Part shown: positions 41,312-51,130 of the stretch, in pieces
How positions within the stretch are numbered: position 1 is the first letter of the stretch
Layout of the letters: each line of letters begins with the position of its first letter
Assembly (NCBI GenBank): GCA_964035575.1
Contig: OZ037898.1
Coordinates: forward strand, 868,001-932,000
DNA: 64,000 nucleotides
Source: Rhynchopus sp. YZ270_cl-10
Lineage: Eukaryota > Euglenozoa > Diplonemea > Diplonemida > Diplonemidae
Direction: 5' to 3'
Notes under the pieces: generated by a model
The model's input: only the letters and a program-made list of their open reading frames with translations
What the model was told of the DNA's origin: nothing
Database searches by the model: none
Made by a program: the position numbers and the translations under genes

Positions 41312-42723
41312 GCAGCAAGCAGGGATCGTGAGCGTCGCATATAACTATCCTTCCCATACTTTTCTTAATAACAAACTAGCTACAACTCTTGTTTCAGTTT
41401 CAAAGTCTGTCACAAAAAAAAGACACACCTTGTTTGTGGGGTCTTTTCTGTTGGGCAACACATTAAATGCCTTATTTTTCGTTTCTATTATACTGGGTGA
41501 TGAAGCGCAGCTGCGAGGCTTCGGTTCATCATCATCATATACGTTACGTAGTTTTGCCCTTCGGTTCCAACCGAACCCCTTTTTCTTATCCCTTCAATTG
41601 CTTTATACTTGATCTACTTTTTACCACCCGCTTCCATTTGCGGATATACTAGACCATGTTCATGTGTCCCACGTACAGCATCTTTGTTGAGTGCATGCGT
41701 TGGTGTAAACTTTGTTCTATGCCTGCCACATCCCTATTCCTATCCCTATTCCTATTCCCTCTATGATACTGCAAACAAAAAGCAAAAGGGAGGTGACAAT
41801 GTCGCCTTGTTGTGTCCACATTCCACTCCCCATGTTTCGCATGCAGTGCAGTCCTGTTGCCTCAGCGACGTCTCTGCACATCACAAACGCACAAGAAACA
41901 TGGCTGCGGTGGCCGGCCCTGTCCAACCGTTCCCCATCATTTCCTCCTCTCGCGTGCACCACACACACACACGTGGACACGACACGGGAGGGGTGGTTGG
42001 AGAAGAGGTGGATGATTTGGTGGTCCCTTTGTTCACTATTCGCTTTTTGACGTTTGCCTTTCGCCCCTTTTTTTCTATTTTTGGTTCTGAAATTGGCTCT
42101 GTGTCGGCTCTGTGTGTCTGCAGGCTGCACCAGGGACTTCAACTTCAGCGTTTTCTTTATATGTCCTACCTTCAAAAGTTGCTTCTCTTGACTACTCTTC
42201 CATACAGTTCCATTTTATTCTTCGGTTATCCACCTTTCTTGTGCGTGCCTTTCACGTGCACAAGAAAACGAGACCAAACAAAGCCACCCTTTCCCGCATA
42301 GTTGCCAAGCTAGATACAGCGGGAACAGATGTGCACAGCAAAGAAACCAGAGGATACATTTCTGAGCTGAGCCTGCAGGTGTATGCGTTTGTACATGGGA
42401 TGTGTGTCCGAGTCTCTGCTCGAACGAGGCTCGGGGAGACATGCCGAAGACACAACAGATGGAACAAAAATAAAACATGACACAATCCAATAAATATGCA
42501 AAAAAAGACAAAAAATAAAAAAGAACACACCTCCCCAAGTCCCCTCTTTTCTCCTCAAAACAGACGATACCCTTTCCCAAAAAACCAAAACCCACCCACG
42601 AATCAACACAACACACCCACAGGTGTTTTCATCTACACACAAAAACAACAACTAAAAGCACCAGTTGCACACGCGCAGAAGAAGAAAAACAGGTTGGTTG
42701 CAGGCTTTGCGCATACAAATAAA
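41312..42723 (+). promoter_or_regulatory. A5-to-B6 spacer
   Basis: Uninterrupted copy of the A-to-B spacer. S3 at 41624-41729, S1 at 42290-42453. Confidence 0.6.
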
Positions 42724-43770
42724 ATGGTGCCGCCCAGGATGCTGCTCCTGGCATGTGTTGCTGTGTCGGTGTCCGGACACGGGTACGTGGAGTCGCCCCC
42801 GTCGCGCAATTATGGTTGCAGGTCTGGACTGAACTCCGGGTGCGGGTCTGTGCAGTACGAGCCGCAGAGTGTGGAGGGTCCTGACGGGTGGCCTTCAGGG
42901 GGCCCTGCGGACGGGACGGTGGCAGCTGCGGGGCGTTCAGGCTTTGGACAGCTGAATGCTCAGACGCCGTCACGCTGGGGGAAGACCGCAATTTCCAGTG
43001 GTAGGAATGTGTTCACGTGGCGCTTCACTGCAGTACACCGCACACGCGACTACAAGTACTACATCACACGTGCGGGGTGGAACCAGAACTCACCGCTGGG
43101 GACGTCGTCGTTTGACACAACGCCGTTCTGTGTGGTGGACGGGGGGATGCAGATGCCATCAAACCCCACGAGCCACAGCTGCACGGTGCCCACACGCTCG
43201 GGGTACCACGTTGTGCTTGCTGTGTGGGACGTGGGTGACACTGGTGCAAGCTTCTACAACGCGATTGACGTGACGATTGGTGGTGCGGGCCCGACTCCGC
43301 CTGGCCCTGTCCCTGTGCCACCACCGACGCCAACTAGGCCTGTGCCCACACCACCGACACCACCAACACCAACTGTGCCTGTGCCCACACCTCCGTCGGG
43401 TGGATGCTCGGGTGGTGCGGGGGTGGCTCTGTGGGGCAACTGCAGGGCTGCGCCACACTGCTGTGCGTCGGGGGCGACGTGCTACGAGCAGAGCGACTGC
43501 TTCGCACAGTGCAAGCCGTCGTGCTCCAGGGCAGACGGGTGGACGTGCCGTGTGCTCGGAGCGGACGCAGGACCGACACCTCCCACACCTCCTGCACCTG
43601 TGCCTGTGCCACCCACACCGCCCAGGCCCGTGCCTGTCCCAGCACCCACACCACCGGCAAGTGGCTGCGGTAGAGCGATCCGGAAGTGGAACAGGTGCCT
43701 CGGGATGGAGAGCTGCTGTGCTGCAGGGCTGAGCTGCACGGGGACACGGTGGTGGAAGTCGTGCAAGTAG
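42724..43770 (+). CDS. Secreted AA10-type LPMO (B6)
   Basis: 348 aa. It carries the outer-copy variants of B1: PTPPGPVPVPPP and CCASGATCYEQ, plus matching silent and 3'-flank changes (CCATGTGGTGTGG; TTTTTGGTTTTC). It is thus closer to B1, 39 kb away, than to its neighbour B5. Confidence 0.9.
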   Translation: MVPPRMLLLACVAVSVSGHGYVESPPSRNYGCRSGLNSGCGSVQYEPQSVEGPDGWPSGGPADGTVAAAGRSGFGQLNAQTPSRWGKTAISSGRNVFTWRFTAVHRTRDYKYYITRAGWNQNSPLGTSSFDTTPFCVVDGGMQMPSNPTSHSCTVPTRSGYHVVLAVWDVGDTGASFYNAIDVTIGGAGPTPPGPVPVPPPTPTRPVPTPPTPPTPTVPVPTPPSGGCSGGAGVALWGNCRAAPHCCASGATCYEQSDCFAQCKPSCSRADGWTCRVLGADAGPTPPTPPAPVPVPPTPPRPVPVPAPTPPASGCGRAIRKWNRCLGMESCCAAGLSCTGTRWWKSCK

Positions 43771-44630
43771 GAAGACTGCACACCTGCATTAGCAACACAC
43801 AAATGCTTTTTTATTCATTGCCCTTTGGCTCAAGGCACCTTTTTGCCCTGTTCTTATTATTTACCGACCGCTTCTTTTGCGGCCTTGATAGACCATGTGG
43901 TGTGGCCCACGTACAGCACTTTCGTGAGCGCACGCGTTTGTGTGTACTTTATTCTACACCTGCCACTGTCCCATTCCATTCCACTTCCCCCGTGTTTATT
44001 TTCCTTTTTGGTTTTCACAATCTTTTCTATTATAAATATTAGTTTCTGAAGTTGGTTCTGTTGGTTCTGTTGGCTCTGCGTCTGCAGACTCCACCTGAAA
44101 CTTCAACTTCAGTGCGCTCTTGATTTTATTCCCCCTTATTTCCTTTTGCCTCTCAATTTCCTTGTCTTGACATATAGTCTCATTTCATTTGTTTTCGGTA
44201 TCCACCTCCGCACGTGCACACCACAATATAATAGACGACCAAACCAAACCAAACCAAAACCACCGTTTCCCGCATAGTTTCCCAACACTAGATACAGCGG
44301 GACACGATGCGCGCAGCAAGGGAACGAGAGGATACATTCCTGAGCTGCGAGTCTCTGTGTGTGTGGAATGTGTGTGAGAGAATGAATGTGTGGCTGAACC
44401 TCCGTTCGCATCACATGCCGAAGATACAAAAAAAAAGTGAAACAAGAAAACATGCACAATGCAAGCAAGAAAGCACCCAAACCACAAACACATAACCAAA
44501 GCACCCCCTCTCCCTGTTGTCAACACCGTCTCATACCCTCCTCCCCAAGGCTCCGTTGCACACAACGTGTCCCACACCACACCACACACACACACAGAGC
44601 ATATATATCTACACTACTCAACAAACAACA
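43771..44630 (+). promoter_or_regulatory. B6-to-C6 spacer
   Basis: Copy of the B-to-C spacer with the B1-type 3' variants, S1 at 44265-44427, and a 5-bp expansion of the CACAC tract at about 44570-44597. Confidence 0.55.
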
Positions 44631-45380
44631 ATGATGTCAAAGGCAGGACTCGCAATGGCCGCAGCCTTCGTGGCTCTGGCTCAAGGTGCACCCTCTTCAG
44701 GAACAGTGGAGCTGCTGGAGGGACCTGAAGTGAACGGTGTGCGGACGAACGCCCCTGGGCTGCACGTGACCCTGCTGTCGTCTGGGGTGGACGCGTGGCC
44801 GAACCTTGACGGGTCGACGCTGCGCGACGTGCCGCCGTTCATGCGCCTCATGCCAACGACGCTGGCGAACTGGAGAATGAAGTCCGGGACAACAGTCAAG
44901 TTCTCGTGCCCGAACGAGCCTTCCCTGATTGATGTGTGCGACGCATGGGTGTTCTTCTACAGCTGCCCGCAGAGCTGTGTGACGACGTACCAGGGCGGTC
45001 TGCAGGGCCAGCTTGCGGCACTTCCCGGCTGGGAGAGGACACAGTGCGCACCTTCCTTCTGGACGAACGCACCCGGGATGACCTTCGTGCACCCGATGGG
45101 AAGCTTCAGAATGCAGCTGGCACCCGGCCAGTCGACTGAGTTTGACCTTCAGGACGACGCAGAGTTCCTTGGCTTCGGGATTGACTCGAACGGAGAGGAC
45201 TGCACGAAGCACATGGACGAGAACTCCTGCCCTGTTGCGGGAGGACGCTGCAGGTGGGAGTCGGGTGCGTGCGTGAACCAGTCCTGCAAGGGCCGCTTCG
45301 GACCTCCGCCACCGTGCCGTGAGTGCCCCTGGGAGGGAGTTGTGCGCGTTGCTCGCCCTGCCTCGGACGGTCCGTTCTAA
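44631..45380 (+). CDS. Secreted Cys-rich protein (C6)
   Basis: 249 aa, Arg206 form, same protein as C1. Unit identity ends about 10 bp after its stop, so this is the right edge of the perfect array. Confidence 0.8.
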   Translation: MMSKAGLAMAAAFVALAQGAPSSGTVELLEGPEVNGVRTNAPGLHVTLLSSGVDAWPNLDGSTLRDVPPFMRLMPTTLANWRMKSGTTVKFSCPNEPSLIDVCDAWVFFYSCPQSCVTTYQGGLQGQLAALPGWERTQCAPSFWTNAPGMTFVHPMGSFRMQLAPGQSTEFDLQDDAEFLGFGIDSNGEDCTKHMDENSCPVAGGRCRWESGACVNQSCKGRFGPPPPCRECPWEGVVRVARPASDGPF

Positions 45381-46754
45381 GTTGCGTGACTCAGGAATAG
45401 CATAGAACGGCGGATGTGGCGTGGAGGAGGAGCGAGTGGGGTGCCTTCTTTTCTAGCGGCGCTGTGGCGGAAGCCTGCAGTGGCCGACAAAACACCCTCA
45501 CTGCACACACAGCTGTGGCCTTTTCCTCTCTTGCATTGTCATGTGTTTTTCTTTATTTTATTTCCCCCCACCCAGCTTCACTTTGCCACTGTCAGCCACG
45601 ACGAGAGTGCTTGCACGGCCTCTTGTATGTTTTGTGTCTTCCTGCGGGTTTTAGTGAAGACAAGCTCTTCTTCTTTTCTCCGACATAGTATGAATCTGCA
45701 AGGTCCACAGCGAGCGCACATTGCACCATATGCTCCGTGGAACGTTATCAAAGCAGTCCCCATATTTCCTTTTCTCTTTTTATCTTTTTTGTGCTCGCTC
45801 GCCGGTTTTTTATTTTATTTTTGTTTCGGTTTTCATTTCCCCTTTCCCGTTCGCACTACACGTGTGACTTCTCACCACACTCGAAGGGCAAAAAGGTGTC
45901 CAGGCAAAGAAATAGCACCTGGCCCCTTTTGTTTTGCACCTCCGTTTTCCTTCTTGTTTTTCTGCCGTTTTCCTGCGAGCTGGCTCTGTTACCGTATGGG
46001 TTCAGCCTCCTCTGACAGTCAGAAAACTACCTTACTTTACCTTTCTTTGCCCACTTTACTTTTGGATGTGCAAAAGCGAACAATGGAAAAAAGGGCACCA
46101 TATGCCCACCACCACAGGTGAAGCAAACACTTGGGGCAGATTCTCTCTTCCCTTTGTGCGTGCCAGACACTGCTTCAGCTGGGGCGGGGCCCCTTTTTTG
46201 TTGTGTTCGGCATTCAAAGAAACAGTCTTCCCAACACTCTTGTTGTTCCGTGGGTTTTTCTCCCTTCATTTTTCTTTTATAGCAAAGACCTATGTCTTTT
46301 CCTTCTATTTCTTCCTCCGGAAAGGTGTGTTCCCTCCTTCATATGAGTTGCGGGATGTCCGCCTGCTGACCCCTTTCTTTGTGCCTACTGTGTGTGTGCA
46401 CACCCCCAGACAGGCAGGTGTTGCACACATGCACTCCTTTTGCTTTTGGCGCAAGAAAATTGAGGGTGTGCGGTGGGATGAGGCATGCAGTGACAGAAGA
46501 CACGACAACACATATTTCTCACAAATACAAAACACAGAATACAACCAACAAAAGAAAAATATGTCAAAAATCAAAAAGAACAAAAGCGGTGCTATTTTAT
46601 TTTCGATAGAACCCTTCCACGCACACACCACAACGAATCAACACAACACACCCACAGGTGTTTTCATCTACACAAAACAACAACTAAAAGCACCAGTTGC
46701 ACACGCGCAGAAGGAGAAAACAGGTTGGTTGCAGGCTTTGTGCATACAAATAAA
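45381..46754 (+). promoter_or_regulatory. C6-to-E spacer, A-like then B-like
   Basis: No gene is seen. From 45571 to about 46520 it is a diverged version of the C-to-A spacer (shared words CCACAGCGAGCGCACAT, ATGCTCCGTGGAACGT, and S2 at 46394-46428). From about 46590 it switches to the B-type leader (CGATAGAACCCTTC, CAGGTGTTTTCATCTACACA). This looks like an old recombination that removed an A gene and joined its upstream region to a B-type gene. Confidence 0.55.
46394..46428 (+). other. S2 hairpin upstream of E (diverged)
   Basis: Stem GTGTGC-ACACC with GGTGT-T-GCACAC. The bulged T and CCAGACAGG loop core match the A-type hairpin, while stem bases differ in a compensated way. Confidence 0.55.
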
Positions 46755-47759
46755 ATGGTGCCTCCCAGGATGATGCTGCTGTCATGTGTTGCTGTGTTGG
46801 TGTCCGGACACGGGTACGTGGAGTCGCCCCCGTCGCGCGGGTTGGCCTGCAAGACTGGACTGAGCTCCGGGTGTGGGCAGGTGCAGTACGAGCCGCAGAG
46901 CGTGGAGGGTCCTGACGGGTGGCCTTCAGGGGGCCCTGCGGACGGGACACTGGCTGCTGCGGGGCGGGCAAACTTTGGACAGCTGAACGACCAGACGTCG
47001 ACACGTTGGGGGAAGACTGCGATTTCTGGTGGTGCAAATGTGTTCACGTGGCGCTTCACTGCAGGACACCGCACACGCGACTACAGGTACTACATCACAC
47101 GTGCGGGGTGGAACCAGAACGCGCCGCTGGGGACGTCGTCGTTTGACACAACGCCGTTCTGTGTGGTGGACGGGGGGATGGTGGTGCCAACAAGCCCCAC
47201 GAGCCACAGCTGTACGGTGCCCACACGCTCGGGGTACCACGTTGTGCTTGCTGTGTGGGACGTGGGTGACACTTCTGCGAGCTTCTACAACGTGCTTGAC
47301 GTGACGATTGGTGGTGGGGGTCCGACTCCCCCTGGCCCTGTGCCCATGCCTGTGCCACCACCCACGCCAACTGTGCCTGTGCCCACACCTCCGTCGGGTG
47401 GATGCTCGGGTGGTGCGGGGGTGGCTCTGTGGGGCAACTGCAGGGCTGCGCCGCACTGCTGTGCGTCGGGGTCGACGTGTTACGAGCAGAGCGACTGTTT
47501 CGCACAGTGCAAGCCGTCGTGCTCCAGGGCAGACGGGTGGACGTGCCGTGTGCTCGGAGCGGGCGCAGGTCCGACGCCTTCCACACCTCCTGCACCTGTG
47601 CCTGTGCCACCCCCTTCTGTGCCTGTCCCAGCACCCACACCACCGGCAAGCAACTGCGGTGCAGCGATCCAAAAATGGAGCAGGTGCCTCGGGCAGGAGA
47701 GCTGCTGTGCTTCAGGGCTGATCTGCACGGGGACACGGTGGTGGAAGTCGTGCAAGTAG
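46755..47759 (+). CDS. Secreted AA10-type LPMO, divergent single copy (E)
   Basis: 334 aa. Signal peptide MVPPRMMLLSCVAVLVSG is cut before His19; second brace His105 (TAGHRTRD). Domain order is as in B, but both linkers are shorter and the sequence is distinct (GLACKTGLSSGCGQ; VVPTSPTSHSC; SFYNVLDVTIGG). The last module reads CGAAIQKWSRCLGQESCCASG. Some residues are shared with D (the VQYEPQ context GCGQVQYEPQ and DQTSTRWGKT), so E may be close to the ancestral member. It lies outside the perfect array and is probably an older resident gene. Confidence 0.9.
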   Translation: MVPPRMMLLSCVAVLVSGHGYVESPPSRGLACKTGLSSGCGQVQYEPQSVEGPDGWPSGGPADGTLAAAGRANFGQLNDQTSTRWGKTAISGGANVFTWRFTAGHRTRDYRYYITRAGWNQNAPLGTSSFDTTPFCVVDGGMVVPTSPTSHSCTVPTRSGYHVVLAVWDVGDTSASFYNVLDVTIGGGGPTPPGPVPMPVPPPTPTVPVPTPPSGGCSGGAGVALWGNCRAAPHCCASGSTCYEQSDCFAQCKPSCSRADGWTCRVLGAGAGPTPSTPPAPVPVPPPSVPVPAPTPPASNCGAAIQKWSRCLGQESCCASGLICTGTRWWKSCK

Positions 47760-47862
47760 TAAGACTGCACACCTGCATTAGCAACACACAAATGCTTTTT
47801 TATTCATTGCCCTTTGGCTCAAGGCACCTTTTTGCCTTGTTCTTATTATTTACCGACCGCTT

Positions 47863-47955
47863 CTTTTGCGGCCTTGATAGACCATGTGTTGTGGCCCACG
47901 TACAGCACTTTCGTGAGCGCATGCGTTCGTGTGTACTTTATTCTACACCTGCCAC
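47863..47955 (+). other. S3 conserved block downstream of E
   Basis: CCGC-TTCTTTT-GCGG, CCCACGTACAGCA and GTGTA...TACAC are as after B genes. It shows that the 3' block predates the recent amplification. Confidence 0.45.
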
Positions 47956-48190
47956 TGTCCCATCCCACTTCCGTCCCCCCTCTTTTTTCTGTGTCGTTCT
48001 AATGGGACAGCCGAAGCGTGTCTTGCGATGTGCAGCACGCCCATTCCTCGCACATGTCCCATGATAAAACGACCTCGAGTTCTATGATCTTTTCACAATT
48101 TTTCAATTCCAAATGTTAGTTTCTGAAGTTGGTTCTGTTGGCTCTGCGTCTGCAGACTCCACCTGAGACTTCGACTTCAGTACTTTTGAT

Positions 48191-48237
48191 CAAGGTGACT
48201 AAGCAGGAGAGGCTTAGGATCATCTTATAAACTTTTC
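48191..48237 (+). other. Dispersed stem-loop element, copy 2 (filled site)
   Basis: AAGGTGA-CTAAGC-loop-GCTTAG-GA-TCATCTT (48192-48226) is flanked by TTTGAT at 48185-48190 and 48238-48243. The paralogous C upstream region reads straight through from CTTCAG to TTGATTTTATT without it, so the unit behaves as an insertion with a 6-bp duplication. Confidence 0.65.
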
Positions 48238-48388
48238 TTTGATTTTATTCCCCCTTATTTCCTTTTGCCCCTCAATTTCCTTGTCTTGACAAAAAGTTTC
48301 ATTTCATTTGTTTTCGGTATCCACCTCCGTTTCAGCACGATACACACCACAGCGATACAGTATAAGACAAAAACAAGCCAAAACCATC

Positions 48389-48543
48389 GTTTCCCGCATA
48401 GTTTACTAAAATTCGATACAGCGGGACACGATGCGCGCAGCAAGGGAACCAGAAGATACATTCCTGTCTCTGTGTGTGGAACGTGTGAGAGAGTGTGGCC
48501 GAACCTCCGCTGGCATGGGCTCGGACACATGCCGAAGATACAC
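48389..48543 (+). other. S1 structured block upstream of F
   Basis: TTCCCGC...GCGGGA stem, AGGGAA...TTCCT around CCAGAAGATACA, then GTGT-CCGA with TCGG-ACAC, ending CATGCCGAAGATACAC. It belongs to the C-type version. Confidence 0.5.
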
Positions 48544-48714
48544 AAAAAAAAGTGAAACAAGAAAACATGCACAATCCAAGAAAGAAACCAAACCACGAAC
48601 ACCCCCCTCTCTCTCTTTACCTCTCTTACCCATTTCCTCTCCACCCCAACACAACACAACACAACACACCACAACACACCACAACACACCAACAACACGA
48701 CACAACAGGACACC

Positions 48715-50259
48715 ATGGGGTACAGGCCTGCTAATGCTCATAAGGCGAGAGTGAAGGCTTCTGAGGAGAAGGCGCAGAAGACGCTGTGGCGCAAGGCAGA
48801 ATGTGCGATGCGGCAGCACGCGGCAGAGGGCAACCTGGAGGCCTTGCGGGCGGTGGCAGAGGCGGCTGCGAACGACTACTCTGCGGAGGAGGTGCGCATC
48901 ATGCTTGCTGTGACGGGGACGGTGGAGCGGGCGTGCTTTAGTTTGGACGGCACAGCGCGTGGGACTGCGGCATGTGGCGTGACCGGAGTGTTCGTGACAA
49001 GCGAGACCAGCTACGACGCCTCGCTGAACAGATTCAAGGTTGTCCGCATGGACGCAGGCATCGGCGGCCGCTACGCCACCGCCCGACGTGAAGCCTCAGC
49101 ACTCCACTTCGCCGTCGTTGAGCGCCATTGGCCTGTTGTCGCCTTCCTTCTCTCCAAAGGCTGTGACGCAAACAGCCCCGCCGCCTGCACCGCCTCCGCC
49201 GCATTCATGGCGAAGACCAACCGCACCTCCGCACACCTCACCAAGGCCACCCCCGACACCACCACCGAGGTGTCCGAAGGCCCCTCCAGCGACGACGACA
49301 CACCGCGCCCTCTGAACCCTCTGCAGGACCGTGCCTTTCTCGACAGCGCGACGGCGTGCAAGGCTCCTACCAAAGTGCAGGCACCGGAGACGCGCCCGAC
49401 CACCGCTTCTTCAGTTGTTCTGCGGCACAATGCGAACCGTGCAGGGCTCAACAAACTAACACGGAATGGGTCGCGCGGAGGGCTCACCTCTGCGCGCGAG
49501 GCGGATGTACGGCACAAAGAAGCGCTCCTCACGAACGGTGCGGACGCAACCTTCGGCACAGTCGTCGAGAGCGACGACGACAGCGACGACGCCCCTCAGG
49601 GGCACGCAGGGGCAGGCACAACGTGGCAGCCGGCCCCAACGCTGTTTACCCCTGCTGCACCACCGCCACGACGGTTTTCACGGAACATATCATTCAAGGA
49701 AGCGGAGGCCAGCGATGGCACTGCAAGCGACGTTGGGTTCAACCCTTTGGGGAAGACCGTATACGACCCTGAGTTTGAGGTGCAGCTACGCGAGGAGAAG
49801 CTGCGGGAGCGCAGTGGGCCGCGCCTGACGAAGGCACGTCTGCAGAGCGCCCAGTCGTTCCACCACGAGAAGACCCGCCCGCGACAGCCTCCACGCCGGA
49901 GCAGCGCACTGCAACCTCGAGCACGCCTACCCACACACCACGAGACCAAGGAGTACCAGCAGGAGATGTCCCTCGCACGAAAGGCCTCGCTCCTCCGCAG
50001 CAAGCTCGACGACTTCGTCAAGGCCAACCCCTCCGGCCCCAAACTCTACCCAAGGGAGGACAACGGAAAAGACGCCACACCGCCGGTACGAAGCGGCAGC
50101 AGCAGCAAGCCCAAGAAAAGCCTGCTCCAAGAGTTCCACGACAGACAGCGCACCACGGTGCAGCGTCCAGAGGAGTGGGAGTCATGGATCGACGACAGCA
50201 CCAAACGACGCGGGTCCGCAGCAAAGAACCTCGCCGTGCAGATGCAAAGGTCGCTGTGA
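48715..50259 (+). CDS. Ankyrin-like repeat protein with disordered tail (F)
   Basis: 514 aa, no signal peptide. Residues 124-155 (RREASALHFAVVERHWPVVA FLLSKGCDAN, written here with a break) resemble one ankyrin repeat, with a second partial one near 268-282 (ALLTNGADATFG). The N-terminal 60 residues are helical (RQHAAEGNLEALRAVAEAA), also ankyrin-like. The rest is rich in Ser, Pro, Arg and acidic runs and is probably unstructured, with a conserved-looking WESWIDDS near the C-terminus. The precise family is not recognised. Its coding region is unrelated to C, yet its upstream region is C-type, so it may be expressed together with the secreted cluster. Confidence 0.7.
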   Translation: MGYRPANAHKARVKASEEKAQKTLWRKAECAMRQHAAEGNLEALRAVAEAAANDYSAEEVRIMLAVTGTVERACFSLDGTARGTAACGVTGVFVTSETSYDASLNRFKVVRMDAGIGGRYATARREASALHFAVVERHWPVVAFLLSKGCDANSPAACTASAAFMAKTNRTSAHLTKATPDTTTEVSEGPSSDDDTPRPLNPLQDRAFLDSATACKAPTKVQAPETRPTTASSVVLRHNANRAGLNKLTRNGSRGGLTSAREADVRHKEALLTNGADATFGTVVESDDDSDDAPQGHAGAGTTWQPAPTLFTPAAPPPRRFSRNISFKEAEASDGTASDVGFNPLGKTVYDPEFEVQLREEKLRERSGPRLTKARLQSAQSFHHEKTRPRQPPRRSSALQPRARLPTHHETKEYQQEMSLARKASLLRSKLDDFVKANPSGPKLYPREDNGKDATPPVRSGSSSKPKKSLLQEFHDRQRTTVQRPEEWESWIDDSTKRRGSAAKNLAVQMQRSL

Positions 50260-51130
50260 GAGGTGGCATTTCCCTCCCCCTCAGGGGGATTGGCTCCGCA
50301 AGCAAAAGTAAACGGGGAAAAGGACCCCATTCGTCCATCACGCAGGCCTCTGGAGAGTCTCGTATTTTATGTCATATTTTGTTGCTCCTATTTTGTGGAA
50401 AACGGTGAGAAGAGAGTTCATTATCGTCTTGGATCTTGGGCAGAGGTGGTTGTCTGTGGATGCCCAGAAAACCCAGCTCCTAGAAGGGTTTGTTTGACGA
50501 AACTAAAAAACTGCCTCGGTGTTCAGGTGAAGAATGCTTTTGCAGTATTGTAGTGTTGTTGTGTGTTGGCGGTGCGTAGTAGTGGCCCCTTCGAATACTG
50601 TTGTGTAATGAAAAGGGCGCCTGTAGGCCTTCTTGCTGCCTCCCATTTTTTTGTTTTTTTTGTTTTGTTTTGCCAAGAATAGGTAGCTTGATTGCTGATT
50701 TTAAAAAGGATAATGTTTTAGGCTTTTGTACTCTTTTTACAAAGAGGTTTGTATTGTTATGTATTTTCCGGCACACTTCTTCTGACTTATGTGTCGAACA
50801 ATGGTGGAGGGAAGAACCCCCTGGATATCACCTAAAGAATTGAATGGTGGTATTTTACTTTTTTTTTTGCATTCAACACGGTGGAGTCTGACCAGCCTGG
50901 CCTGAGGCCAAACCGGACTCACCCCCGAGTCCGCCTGGCCGGACTCGGGGTCCGGCCAACCGGACTCAGGGGTCCGTCCTTTAGTCCGGCCAAAAGGGTC
51001 CGGCCATTTTGGTCAGACTCCACCGTGAACTGAGCACATTTCAATCTTCCCCTTTTTTCAGAACCTATTACACACTGCACTGCATATCGCAGGCAAAAGG
51101 ACGGTCAAGATTGGTTCTCCCCGCCGCAGG
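50260..51130 (+). other. F-to-cytochrome spacer
   Basis: No gene is seen; short open frames are low complexity. It contains T-rich tracts and the 151-bp inverted-repeat element at 50877-51027 immediately upstream of the next gene. Confidence 0.5.
50877..51027. mobile_element. 151-bp MITE-like element
   Basis: 18-bp terminal inverted repeats CACGGTGGAGTCTGACCA at each end. The inside is built of several CCGGACTC/GAGTCCGG words in both orientations and folds on itself. AA flanks both ends, too short to call a duplication. The first five bases CACGG are shared with the 6.7-kb element, but the rest of the TIR is not. Confidence 0.8.

Larger units (their letters stand above)
1..45390 (+). repeat. 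Tandem array of a 6,155-bp A-B-C gene unit
   Basis: Spacing between equivalent genes is constant: C2 to C3, C4 to C5, C5 to C6, B4 to B5, B5 to B6 and A4 to A5 are all 6,155 bp. Units begin at the sequence GCGTCACTTCACC at 1, 14133, 20288, 33159 and 39314. The first unit is 17 bp shorter just after C1. The unit at 20288 is 8 bp shorter near 20625 and carries the 6,724-bp insertion of the TIR element plus its TA duplication. The block 6139-11265 replaces an A gene by D and a unique spacer. Identity with the other units stops at about 45390, right after C6. The window opens inside a unit, so the array probably extends to the left. Confidence 0.95.
47760..48714 (+). promoter_or_regulatory. E-to-F spacer, B-like then C-like
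   Basis: No gene is seen. It starts like the B 3' flank (S3 at 47863-47955), passes a TTGCGATGTGC stretch shared with the D-B2 spacer, a stem-loop insertion (48191-48237), then follows the C upstream region (CCCCCTTATTTCCTTTTGCC at 48251, S1 at 48389-48543, leader homology to about 48605). A CAACA-type short repeat (48650-48700) directly precedes the F start. Confidence 0.55.

Noticed and set aside
45414-46773. Two long plus-strand frames before E
   Set aside because: They cover the A-like spacer, are rich in Phe/Leu from pyrimidine tracts and are not conserved in the A-type spacers.
48395-48440. Resemblance of the S1 block before F (ACTAAAATT..CGATACAG) to U6 snRNA
   Set aside because: There is no ACAGAGA box and no correctly placed AGC triad, and the other S1 copies lack the similarity.
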